From: Bradyrhizobium sp. WSM3983
GTDB taxonomy: Bacteria > Pseudomonadota > Alphaproteobacteria > Rhizobiales > Xanthobacteraceae
Length of the DNA: 64,000 nt
Assembly (NCBI RefSeq): GCF_000473045.1
Contig: NZ_AXAY01000002.1
Location: forward strand, 1-64,000
Reading direction: 5' to 3'
In this document: piece by piece, positions 57,259-64,000 of the stretch
Position numbering within the stretch: position 1 is the stretch's first letter
How the letters are laid out: every line of letters begins with the position of its first letter
Program-made: the position numbers and the translations under genes
Notes under the pieces: model-generated
Databases searched by the model: none
Seen by the model: only the letters and a program-made list of their open reading frames with translations
Told to the model about the DNA's origin: nothing

Positions 57259-59027
57259 GTCGAACCTGCGTAGGTCATCTCGATGAAATATTTCTGCATG
57301 TCCCAGGCACCGGTGGGACAACGCTCGGCGCACAGCCCGCAATGCAGGCAGACGTCCTCGTCCTTGACCATCACACGGCCGGTCTTGAGGTCGCTGGACA
57401 CATAGAGGTCCTGGTCGGGATGCGGCGAGGGCGCCTTCAGGCGATGGCGCAGATCGTCTTCCTCGCCATTTGGCGTGAAGGTGATGCAGTCCATCGGGCA
57501 GATGTCGACGCAGGCATCGCACTCGATGCAGAGCGAGGTCGAGAACACCGTCTGGACGTCGCAGTTCAGGCAACGCTCGGCTTCGCCCAACGCGAGCTTG
57601 ACGTCATAGCCAAGCTCGACCTCGGTGCGGATGTCCTTCAGCGCGATCACCTTGTCGCGATGCGGCACCTTGAAGCGCTTGTCGTTGGAGATGTCGTTGT
57701 CATAGCTCCATTCGTGGATGCCCATCTTCTGCGAGGAGACATGCACCTCCGGCAGCGGCCGTTCGGTGATGTCCTCGCCCGAGAGCAGCTTGTGGATCGA
57801 CAGGGCGGCGTCGTGACCCTGGGCCACGGCCCAGATGATGTTCTTCGGCCCGAATGCGGCGTCGCCGCCAAAGAACACTTTCGGGTTGGTCGAGACGAAG
57901 GTCTTCGGATCGACCTTGGGCATGTGCCATTTGTCGAACTCGATGCCGCAATCCTGTTCGATCCAGGGGAATGCGTTCTCCTGGCCGACCGCGACCAGCA
58001 CGTCGTCGCATTCGATGGTCTGGTCCGGCTCGCCCGACGGCACCAGGTTGCGCTTGCCCCTGGCGTCGTATTCGGCCTTCACCTTCTGGAACGTGACGCC
58101 GGTGAGCTTGCCGTTGTCGTGGATGAAGGCGACGGGGACGAGGAAGTTGATGATCGGGATGTCCTCGTGGATCGCGTCTTCCTTCTCCCAGGGGGAGGCC
58201 TTCATTTCCTCGAAGCCCGAGCGCACGATCACCTTGACGTCCTCGCCGCCAAGGCGACGCGCGGTGCGGCAGCAATCCATCGCGGTGTTGCCGCCGCCAA
58301 GCACGATCACGCGCTTGCCGATCTTGTCGGTGTGGCCGAACGACACCGAGGACAACCAGTCGATGCCGATATGGACGTGGGCAGCTGCTTCCTTGCGGCC
58401 GGGAATGTCGAGCTCGCGGCCGCGCGGCGCGCCGGAGCCCACGAAGATCGCGTCGTATTTCTCTGCAAGCAGCGCCTTCATGCTCTCGATGCGGTGGCCG
58501 CCCTTGAATTCGACGCCGAGATTGAGGATGTAGCCGGTCTCCTCGTCGATGACCGAATTGGGCAGGCGGAATTTCGGGATCTGGGTCCGCATCATGCCGC
58601 CGGCTTCGGGATCGCCGTCGAACACGGTGCAGTGATAGCCGAGCGGCGCGAGATCGCGCGCCACCGTCAGCGAGGCCGGGCCACCACCGACGAACGCGAC
58701 GCGCTTGCCATTCTTCGCCGTGGGGTGAGGCAGGCGCTGCTTGATGTCGTCCTTGAAGTCGGCGGCGACGCGCTTGAGGCGGCAGATCGCCACCGGCGTT
58801 TCCTCGACGCGTCCGCGCCGGCACGCCGGCTCGCATGGACGATCGCAGGTGCGTCCCAGAATTCCGGGAAACACGTTCGATTTCCAATTGATCATATAGG
58901 CGTCGCTGTAGCGGCCTTGTGCGATCAGTCGGATGTATTCGGGAACCGGGGTGTGCGCAGGACAGGCCCACTGGCAGTCGACCACTTTATGAAAGTAGTC
59001 GGGGGCCGCGATATCGGTCGGTTTCAT
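57228..59027 (-). CDS. GltD-like NAD(P)-binding flavoprotein with C-terminal ferredoxin domain
   Basis: 599 residues. The N-terminal iron-sulfur region has C18, C22, C61, C65 and C69. FAD site is FVGGGPASLTVARDL (from 113) and the NAD(P) site VIVLGGGNTAMDCCRTARR. The C-terminus adds two four-Cys motifs, CIECDACVDICPMDC and CLHCGLCAERCPTG, for two [4Fe-4S] clusters. It resembles glutamate synthase small subunit or NfnB, but no gltB is present. In this operon it would pass electrons between NAD(P)H and the ferredoxin-dependent KorAB (inference). Confidence 0.9.
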   Translation of the reverse strand: MKPTDIAAPDYFHKVVDCQWACPAHTPVPEYIRLIAQGRYSDAYMINWKSNVFPGILGRTCDRPCEPACRRGRVEETPVAICRLKRVAADFKDDIKQRLPHPTAKNGKRVAFVGGGPASLTVARDLAPLGYHCTVFDGDPEAGGMMRTQIPKFRLPNSVIDEETGYILNLGVEFKGGHRIESMKALLAEKYDAIFVGSGAPRGRELDIPGRKEAAAHVHIGIDWLSSVSFGHTDKIGKRVIVLGGGNTAMDCCRTARRLGGEDVKVIVRSGFEEMKASPWEKEDAIHEDIPIINFLVPVAFIHDNGKLTGVTFQKVKAEYDARGKRNLVPSGEPDQTIECDDVLVAVGQENAFPWIEQDCGIEFDKWHMPKVDPKTFVSTNPKVFFGGDAAFGPKNIIWAVAQGHDAALSIHKLLSGEDITERPLPEVHVSSQKMGIHEWSYDNDISNDKRFKVPHRDKVIALKDIRTEVELGYDVKLALGEAERCLNCDVQTVFSTSLCIECDACVDICPMDCITFTPNGEEDDLRHRLKAPSPHPDQDLYVSSDLKTGRVMVKDEDVCLHCGLCAERCPTGAWDMQKYFIEMTYAGSTCPTKSRSAA

Positions 59028-59261
59028 TCCTACCCTGTCCGCGCAGGCCCAAAGACCCGGCGGCCTTTTCTTGAGCTTGTCGAACGCTTAACGCGCCGCG
59101 ATCTGGTTTCTGAATGACGTCATTGGGTTAGCTTATTAGAACCACTCCGAAGTACAACGGCAAATATTCGCGATCCCTTGCTTTCATGGGAGCTGCGCGC
59201 TCGTAGCATTAACAGGGGCGCACTATGCGGCGATGCAGCATGTGCGCTGCGTGCTGGAACG

Positions 59262-60149
59262 TCAGCCGGCGATGTATCGGAGGTCCTGAACGAGAACGGC
59301 GATCTTCGACAGATTTGCCCGATGATGCGGCCAGGCCGCGAAGACGTTCATCGTTGGCAAGCCCGCGTCAGTGAGAACCTCGACGAGCTCGCCGGACGCA
59401 AGATCGCCGCGCGCCAGATACGATGGCAGCACGGCGATGCCGGCGCCATCCAGCGCCAGCGACCGCACCGCCATCATGTCGCTGGCGATGATCCGTGGCA
59501 TGATTTCGATTTCGACGGTCTTGCCAGACCACTCCAATCGCCAGTTGGTGCGCGGCGCGTAGGTTCGCTGCACGATGCAGCTGTGATCGGCAAGATCCTG
59601 CGGCGAGGCGACTGGCGCGTGCCGGGCGAGATATTGCGGAGCGGCGCAGATGTGCAGCGTGAAGCGATCGATGCACGCGGCCACGAGGCCCGACTGCGTC
59701 GGCTCGGCGATCCGGATCGCGACGTCGAAACCGTCCTCGAGAATGTCGACGTAACGATCCGACAGATCAAGCTCGAGCCGGAGCCGCGGATGACGTCTGG
59801 CAAGGGCCGCCAGCCGCGGCACGATTGTGGTGCGGCCGTAGGCCGTCGGCATGGTGATGCGCAGCAGGCCTTCCGGTTCGCCACCTTCCGACTGCACGCG
59901 TCCCTCGGCCTCGGCGAGCCGGGTCAGCACGTCGCGCAGATCGGCGGCGAAGGCGAGACCTGCCTGCGTCAGGCCGACCCGCCGGGTGGTGCGTTCGACC
60001 AGCCGCTTGCCGATGCGCAGCTCGAGCGAGGCGATGCGCCGGCTGACGGTGGACTGCGTGACGCCGAGTTCGCGCGCGGCCGCGCCGAACCCACCGCGGT
60101 CGGCGACCGTGAGAAACGCCTCTGCTTCCTGAAAGTTAGGCCCATTCAT
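59262..60149 (-). CDS. LysR family transcriptional regulator
   Basis: 295 residues. Winged helix at the N-terminus: FLTVADRGGFGAAARELGVTQSTVSRRIASLELRIGKRLVERTTRRV. An effector domain of the CrgA/AaeR-like subtype follows (GLLRITMPTAYGRTTIVPRLAAL; YVDILEDGFDVAIRIAEP). It is divergent from a nitroreductase 97 bases away, the usual position of a target gene. Inducer unknown. Confidence 0.93.
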   Translation of the reverse strand: MNGPNFQEAEAFLTVADRGGFGAAARELGVTQSTVSRRIASLELRIGKRLVERTTRRVGLTQAGLAFAADLRDVLTRLAEAEGRVQSEGGEPEGLLRITMPTAYGRTTIVPRLAALARRHPRLRLELDLSDRYVDILEDGFDVAIRIAEPTQSGLVAACIDRFTLHICAAPQYLARHAPVASPQDLADHSCIVQRTYAPRTNWRLEWSGKTVEIEIMPRIIASDMMAVRSLALDGAGIAVLPSYLARGDLASGELVEVLTDAGLPTMNVFAAWPHHRANLSKIAVLVQDLRYIAG

Positions 60150-60161
60150 GCAATTGACGAA

Positions 60162-60176
60162 TTTATGATATCGAAA
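60162..60176. promoter_or_regulatory. LysR-type binding site candidate
   Basis: TTTATGATATCGAAA is a near-palindrome around GATATC with the T-N11-A pattern of LysR-type boxes. It lies in the divergent gap, 13 bases before the lysR start and 70 before the nitroreductase. No experimental support. Confidence 0.4.
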
Positions 60177-60246
60177 TCCTGCCGTATTAATCCGATGATA
60201 GCCAGAATAAGCCTGCGCAGCCAGTTATTCATTGAGGGCTGCATTC

Positions 60247-60963
60247 ATGATCAACGTGACCCAGGCGATGCTCGAGCGCCGTTCGGCGCGGGCCTATTTG
60301 AGCAAACCGGTTCCGGTCGACACCATTCGCGACATCATCATGATCGCCCGCCGTACCGCGTCGTCGAGCAACATGCAGCCCTGGCGGCTTAGCGTGATGG
60401 CAGGGGCCGACCTCGACCGCCTGAGGGGCGCAGTGCGGCAAAGCCTTGCCGCCAATCCCTCCGCAGAGGGTTCGGAATACAGGATCTACGCCGCCAATCT
60501 GAAGGATCCCTACAACCGCCGACGTATCACATGCGCCGAGGATCTCTATGGCACGATCGGCATTGCGCGCGAGAACAAGATGGCGCGGCTGATGCAGTTC
60601 GCACGCAACTTCGACTTCTACGGCGCTCCGGTCGGCATGATCCTGTCGATCGACCGCAGCATGGAGCAGGGCCAGTGGGCCGATGTCGGCATGTTCCTGC
60701 AATCGATCCTCCTGCTCGCGCACGAACGGGGGCTTGCGACCTGTCCGCAAGCCGCGTGGGCGGCAATGCACGAGACGGTGCGCGCGCACCTTGCTCTTCC
60801 GGGGGAGTTCATCGTGTTTTGCGGAGTTTCGCTCGGCTTTGCCGACGCGGCGCACCCGATCAATGGCCTCGTGACCGAGCGCGCGTCGTTCGAGGAGATT
60901 GCGGAATTGCGGGGATTCACAGACGCCGATACAAGCGCGACCAAGGCGGAGGCGATCGGCTAG
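60247..60963 (+). CDS. nitroreductase family protein
   Basis: 238 residues of an FMN-dependent NAD(P)H oxidoreductase. The FMN/phosphate region RRSARAYLSKPVP is near residue 11, then RRTASSSNMQPWRLSVM, and the C-terminal GVSLGFADAAHPIN with the family's final R residue region. It can be expected to reduce nitroaromatics or quinones. The ATG has GAGGG upstream; an in-frame TTG 15 bases earlier is less likely. Its TAG stop shares three bases with the TAG of the gene on the other strand. Confidence 0.92.
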   Translation: MINVTQAMLERRSARAYLSKPVPVDTIRDIIMIARRTASSSNMQPWRLSVMAGADLDRLRGAVRQSLAANPSAEGSEYRIYAANLKDPYNRRRITCAEDLYGTIGIARENKMARLMQFARNFDFYGAPVGMILSIDRSMEQGQWADVGMFLQSILLLAHERGLATCPQAAWAAMHETVRAHLALPGEFIVFCGVSLGFADAAHPINGLVTERASFEEIAELRGFTDADTSATKAEAIG

Positions 60964-61643
60964 GCGCGTGGTCGCGGCAAGTCGCCTTTGGCGAGGTCCC
61001 ACATCAGGCAGTAAGTGCCGACCGAGACCGGCAGCGAAAAGGGCGCGGCGGCAGGGCCGGTGAAGCGTTCGGCGATGACAGCCGAGACTGCACCGACACG
61101 CGTGCCGTCGATCAGCACGAACCAGTCGCGCGCGCCTTCGTTGCGCACCGCTGGAATGTCCGCCGTCGCGCCCGACAATTCCGGCTCGCTCTCGAGCAGA
61201 TGCATCGAGACCACGCCTTCGCGCTCTCCGGGCGACAGCTTTTCTTGCAGTGCATCACGCCAAGCGCCGGCATTGTCCGGTGTCGGCCGCAGCCGCACGA
61301 GGCCGAGCGCGGCGCCACGACCGGCGCCCTTGCTGATGGTGATGCGCGCGACCACGCGCAGCATGTTCTTGAAATGCGCCATGGTTCGCCGCGACCATTC
61401 GGTCTGGTTCGCGAGCCGCGTCCGGTAGGCGGGACTGTCGAGCACGTCGAGCGTCGCAGTCGAATACAGCGAGAGATATTTGGGATTGGCGGCGTACGCG
61501 ACATAACGGCGCGCTTCCAGGAACCCCTCGATCGCAACGCGCTCTTCCAGATGCTCGCGATCGTACCAGCGGTTGAACTCGGCTTCGTCGGCTGCATCGA
61601 TGTTCATCGACGTCAGCAGCATGCCTTTCCCGGCGAGCGGCAT
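60960..61643 (-). CDS. hypothetical protein, two ferredoxin-like repeats likely, 227 aa
   Basis: Begins MPLAGKGMLLTSMNIDAADE and continues with EFNRWYDREHLEERVAIEGF and ARRYVA, a pattern common in small dimeric alpha-beta barrel proteins (DUF4286-like). A similar segment (LGLVRLRPTPDNAGAWRDAL) in the second half suggests a duplicated fold. No catalytic motif identified. It is 25 bases after pip on the same strand and is the last gene of the pqq-pip unit. Function unknown. Confidence 0.78.
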   Translation of the reverse strand: MPLAGKGMLLTSMNIDAADEAEFNRWYDREHLEERVAIEGFLEARRYVAYAANPKYLSLYSTATLDVLDSPAYRTRLANQTEWSRRTMAHFKNMLRVVARITISKGAGRGAALGLVRLRPTPDNAGAWRDALQEKLSPGEREGVVSMHLLESEPELSGATADIPAVRNEGARDWFVLIDGTRVGAVSAVIAERFTGPAAAPFSLPVSVGTYCLMWDLAKGDLPRPRA

Positions 61644-61668
61644 TTTCTTGTTGTCCTTTTTTCGCGCG

Positions 61669-62655
61669 TTAACGCGCGGCCTTCGACGCGAGGTCGGCGA
61701 TCGACTTCATGACCGCGTCCCTCACGCCGGCATCATAGAGCGAATGTCCGGCTTCTTCCACGATCCGAATCTCGGAACCCGGCCAAACTTTCGCTAGCCG
61801 CTGTGATGTCTCAGGAGGGCACAGCAGGTCGTACCGGCCCTGCACGATGATGCCGGGAATGCCGGCGAGCCGGGTCGCGTTTCGCAACAACTGATCTTCG
61901 CTCATGAAGGAATTGTTGACGAAATAATGCGCCTCCATGAACGGCGTCGCAGGCAGCGTGCGCCACACGTTCAGCGACGGCAGATCGATCCGCGTTTTCG
62001 CGGGCTTGTGTTCAGACAAGGCGCGCTCGGTGTCGTGCCAGGCGCGCGACGCCGGTCCATGCACGGCCGGGTCAGTATCGAGGATGCGGCGATAATAGGA
62101 TTCCACCGGTCGCGCGCGTTCCTCCGGCGGTAGCACGCTCAGGAAATCCTCGCAAAGCGCGGGATAGAATTGCGCCAGGCGCGAGGTGAAGGCCGTCTCG
62201 ACTTCTGCCTGTGTACCCAGGAAAGTCGCGCGTAGCGCAATGCCTGAGACGCGCTCGGGATGGGCCTCCGCATAAGCCAGCGCCAGCGTCGCGCCCCAGG
62301 AGCCGCCGACCACCATCCAGCGCGTGATGCCGAACTTTTCGCGGATCTTTTCCATGTCCGCGATCAGATGCGCCGTGGTGTTGTGTTCGCGCGATCCCTT
62401 CGGGCGGCTGCGGCCGCAGCCGCGCTGGTCGAACAGCACGGCGCAGAAGCGATCGGGGTCGAACAGGCGGCGATGATCGGGCTGGCAGCCGCTGCCGGGT
62501 CCGCCATGCAGATAGATCGCGGGGATGCCATCGGCGCGGCCGACGCTCTCGACATAGAGCTCATGGCCGTCGCCGACGTCGAGCATGTCGGAGGTCAGCG
62601 GCGCAAAGGGATCGGCGCGTCTGACTGAGTTGGCCGCGTCGGCGTCAGGCACCAT
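61669..62655 (-). CDS. pip: proline iminopeptidase
   Basis: 328-residue alpha/beta hydrolase that removes N-terminal proline from peptides. Oxyanion loop HGGPGSG (50-56), DQRGCGRSRP, nucleophile S119 in GGSWGATLAL, then Asp in GRYDLLCP and His in EAGHSLYD complete the triad. GHGRYD-type order and length fit peptidase family S33. Its start overlaps the last 11 bases of pqqE, implying coupled translation; a link to PQQ precursor processing is possible but unproven. Confidence 0.94.
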   Translation of the reverse strand: MVPDADAANSVRRADPFAPLTSDMLDVGDGHELYVESVGRADGIPAIYLHGGPGSGCQPDHRRLFDPDRFCAVLFDQRGCGRSRPKGSREHNTTAHLIADMEKIREKFGITRWMVVGGSWGATLALAYAEAHPERVSGIALRATFLGTQAEVETAFTSRLAQFYPALCEDFLSVLPPEERARPVESYYRRILDTDPAVHGPASRAWHDTERALSEHKPAKTRIDLPSLNVWRTLPATPFMEAHYFVNNSFMSEDQLLRNATRLAGIPGIIVQGRYDLLCPPETSQRLAKVWPGSEIRIVEEAGHSLYDAGVRDAVMKSIADLASKAAR

Positions 62656-63838
62656 TCTCGGATTCCAGAGTGCCGCCGGCGAAGTTGCGATAGAGGAAGC
62701 GGTTGGTCTCGCCCTCGGCCTCGCGCTCGGCCTGCTTGAAGATGGTCTCGTGCAGCGGCGACAGCGCGCAGGCCGGATCGGTGTTGGCGGCGTCGCCCGT
62801 CAGCGCAAAGGCCTGGCAACGGCAACCGCCGAAATCGATCTCGCGGAATTCGCAGGTCTTGCACGGTTCCTTCATCCAGCCTGTGCCGCGATAGTGGTTG
62901 AAGGCGTCCGAGTTCTGCCAGATCCAGGCGATCGAATGGTTGGAGCGCACCGACTCGAAATCGAGCCCGGTGATGCTCTCGGCGGCGTGGCAGGGCAGCA
63001 CCTTTCCGGCCGGCGAGATGTTGAAGAACTGGCGGCCCCAGCCGCCCATGCATTTCTTCGGCCGCAACGCGTAATAATCGGGAACGACGTAGTCGATCGT
63101 CAGCCGGCCCTTCAGCCGCTCGCGAGCCTCCTCGACGATGCGGGTGCACTCATCGAGCTGCGCCACCGTCGGCATCAGCGCGGCGCGGTTCTTCAGCGCC
63201 CAGCCGTAATATTGGACATTGGCGACCTCTAAGCGGTCGGCGTCGAGATCGATCGACATCTGGATGATATCGGGAAGCTGGTGCATGTTCTGGCGATGCA
63301 TCACCGCATTCACGGTGAGCGGCAGGTCCAGCTCGCGCGTCCACTTTGCCACTTCGAGCTTCTTGCGATGGCTGCCCTTGTGGCCGGCAACACGGTCGGC
63401 GAGGCCTTCTTCGATGCCCTGGAAAGAGATTTGCACGTGGCACAGGCCAGCATCGGCAAGCTCGCTCAGCCGCTCGCGCGTCAGCAGCACGGCCGAGGTG
63501 ATGAGGTTGGTGTAGAGCCCGACGTCGCTGGCATGCTTCACCAGCTCGACGAGGTCTTTCCGCGCCGTCGGCTCGCCGCCGGAGAAGTGCACCTGGAGCA
63601 CGCCGATCTCGGCGAGCTCGCTCAGCACCTTCTTCCACTCGTCTGTGGTCAGCTCCTTGCCGGAACGATCGAGCTCGACCGGGTTGGAGCAATAGGGGCA
63701 TTGCAGCGGGCAGCGATGGGTGATCTCGAGCAGCACCGCGAGCGGAATGCCAAAGGTCTCGGCCGTCGAGCGGCTCTTCTCCAGCACCGCGAGGCTGTCG
63801 CTGCTATCAGGCGGGATGATCGGGAGCACATCGCTCAT
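62645..63838 (-). CDS. pqqE: PqqE, pyrroloquinoline quinone biosynthesis radical SAM enzyme
   Basis: 397 residues. It makes the first Glu-Tyr crosslink in the PqqA peptide. The radical SAM cysteines are in CPLQCPYC (residues 43-50), with GGEP nearby. The C-terminal SPASM region supplies further Cys ligands (KKCMGGWGRQFF, LPCHAAE, CKTCEFREIDFGGCRCQAF, ACAL). PqqD is needed as peptide carrier and is encoded immediately upstream with a 4-base overlap. Length is normal. Confidence 0.97.
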   Translation of the reverse strand: MSDVLPIIPPDSSDSLAVLEKSRSTAETFGIPLAVLLEITHRCPLQCPYCSNPVELDRSGKELTTDEWKKVLSELAEIGVLQVHFSGGEPTARKDLVELVKHASDVGLYTNLITSAVLLTRERLSELADAGLCHVQISFQGIEEGLADRVAGHKGSHRKKLEVAKWTRELDLPLTVNAVMHRQNMHQLPDIIQMSIDLDADRLEVANVQYYGWALKNRAALMPTVAQLDECTRIVEEARERLKGRLTIDYVVPDYYALRPKKCMGGWGRQFFNISPAGKVLPCHAAESITGLDFESVRSNHSIAWIWQNSDAFNHYRGTGWMKEPCKTCEFREIDFGGCRCQAFALTGDAANTDPACALSPLHETIFKQAEREAEGETNRFLYRNFAGGTLESENGA

Positions 63839-64000
63839 GGCGTCTTCTCCCGGGCTTCGGTGAGGAAGCCCTTGTCGGCGAGACCCTGCAGCATGACGAT
63901 GACGTCGGCCAGGATCGCCTCGCGGGGGGCTGCGTATTTCGCCGCCAGTTGGTCGGACACGTCGCCGACATTGCGCTCGCCGTCGCAGAGCTGCAAGACC
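63835..64000 (-). CDS. pqqD: PqqD, PqqA-binding chaperone (5' part outside window)
   Basis: The last 54 residues are visible, from VLQLCDGERNVGDV to TEAREKTP. The pattern I-L-x-L-C-DG-x-(R/S)-x-V-x-D-V and LxxLxxKGFL is that of PqqD, a RiPP recognition element that presents PqqA to PqqE. The gene continues past the window edge. Its TGA overlaps the pqqE ATG. Confidence 0.93.
   Translation of the reverse strand, partial: VLQLCDGERNVGDVSDQLAAKYAAPREAILADVIVMLQGLADKGFLTEAREKTP

Overview
The window looks like a chromosomal stretch of a Bradyrhizobium-type alphaproteobacterium (Nitrobacteraceae). Supporting signs are the high GC with GC-rich third codon positions, the gene content (kdpFABCDE, Ku next to a three-domain LigD, GlgE/TreS and TreY/TreZ cluster, tal-pgi fusion, prkA-yeaH-spoVR, pqqDE), GGAAC-N16/17-GTT (EcfG-type) promoters, and four families of intergenic palindromic repeats. 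No rRNA, tRNA, CRISPR, prophage, integron or insertion sequence was seen. It reads as core-like chromosome, not an island. Assignment to the genus is inference.

Layout. 1-5146: end of a TRAP transporter permease, an acyl-CoA dehydrogenase, an acyl-CoA ligase-like enzyme, upp and two small hypothetical genes. 5488-13789: a complete kdp potassium-uptake operon with small membrane peptides at its head and the KdpD/KdpE sensor-regulator pair at its end. 13929-17590: divergent ku and ligD (non-homologous end joining). 17714-18376: a DUF3309 membrane peptide and a polyhydroxyalkanoate granule-associated protein. 18380-32388: one minus-strand operon, glgE-like > treS-maltokinase > glgB > glgX > treZ > treY, for trehalose/alpha-glucan interconversion, with malQ and a GH15 enzyme facing away from it (32594-36400). 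36413-44631: a minus-strand operon, tal-pgi > gnd > zwf > pgl > gluconokinase > HAD phosphatase > phytanoyl-CoA dioxygenase-like, covering the oxidative pentose phosphate entry. 45578-50350: prkA-yeaH-spoVR. 50555-52007: an arsR-SRPBCC-small membrane protein-DUF1801 operon behind a striking operator. 52260-54153: three small exported or membrane proteins. 54359-59027: a 2-oxoacid:ferredoxin oxidoreductase (beta, fused gamma-alpha) with a GltD-like flavoprotein carrying its own ferredoxin domain. 59262-60963: divergent LysR regulator and nitroreductase. 60960-64000: pqqD(partial)-pqqE-pip-hypothetical.

How it fits together. Glycogen can be turned into trehalose (GlgX/TreY/TreZ), and trehalose can be routed back through TreS and maltokinase to maltose-1-phosphate, which GlgE and GlgB normally polymerise. 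The GlgE-like protein here has lost the general acid, the arginine before the nucleophile and a phosphate-contact motif, so the last step is doubtful. EcfG-type promoters precede ku, ligD, the DUF3309 gene, malQ and prkA, suggesting that DNA repair, storage carbon and the PrkA pathway here share general stress control. That regulatory link is inferred from sequence motifs only.
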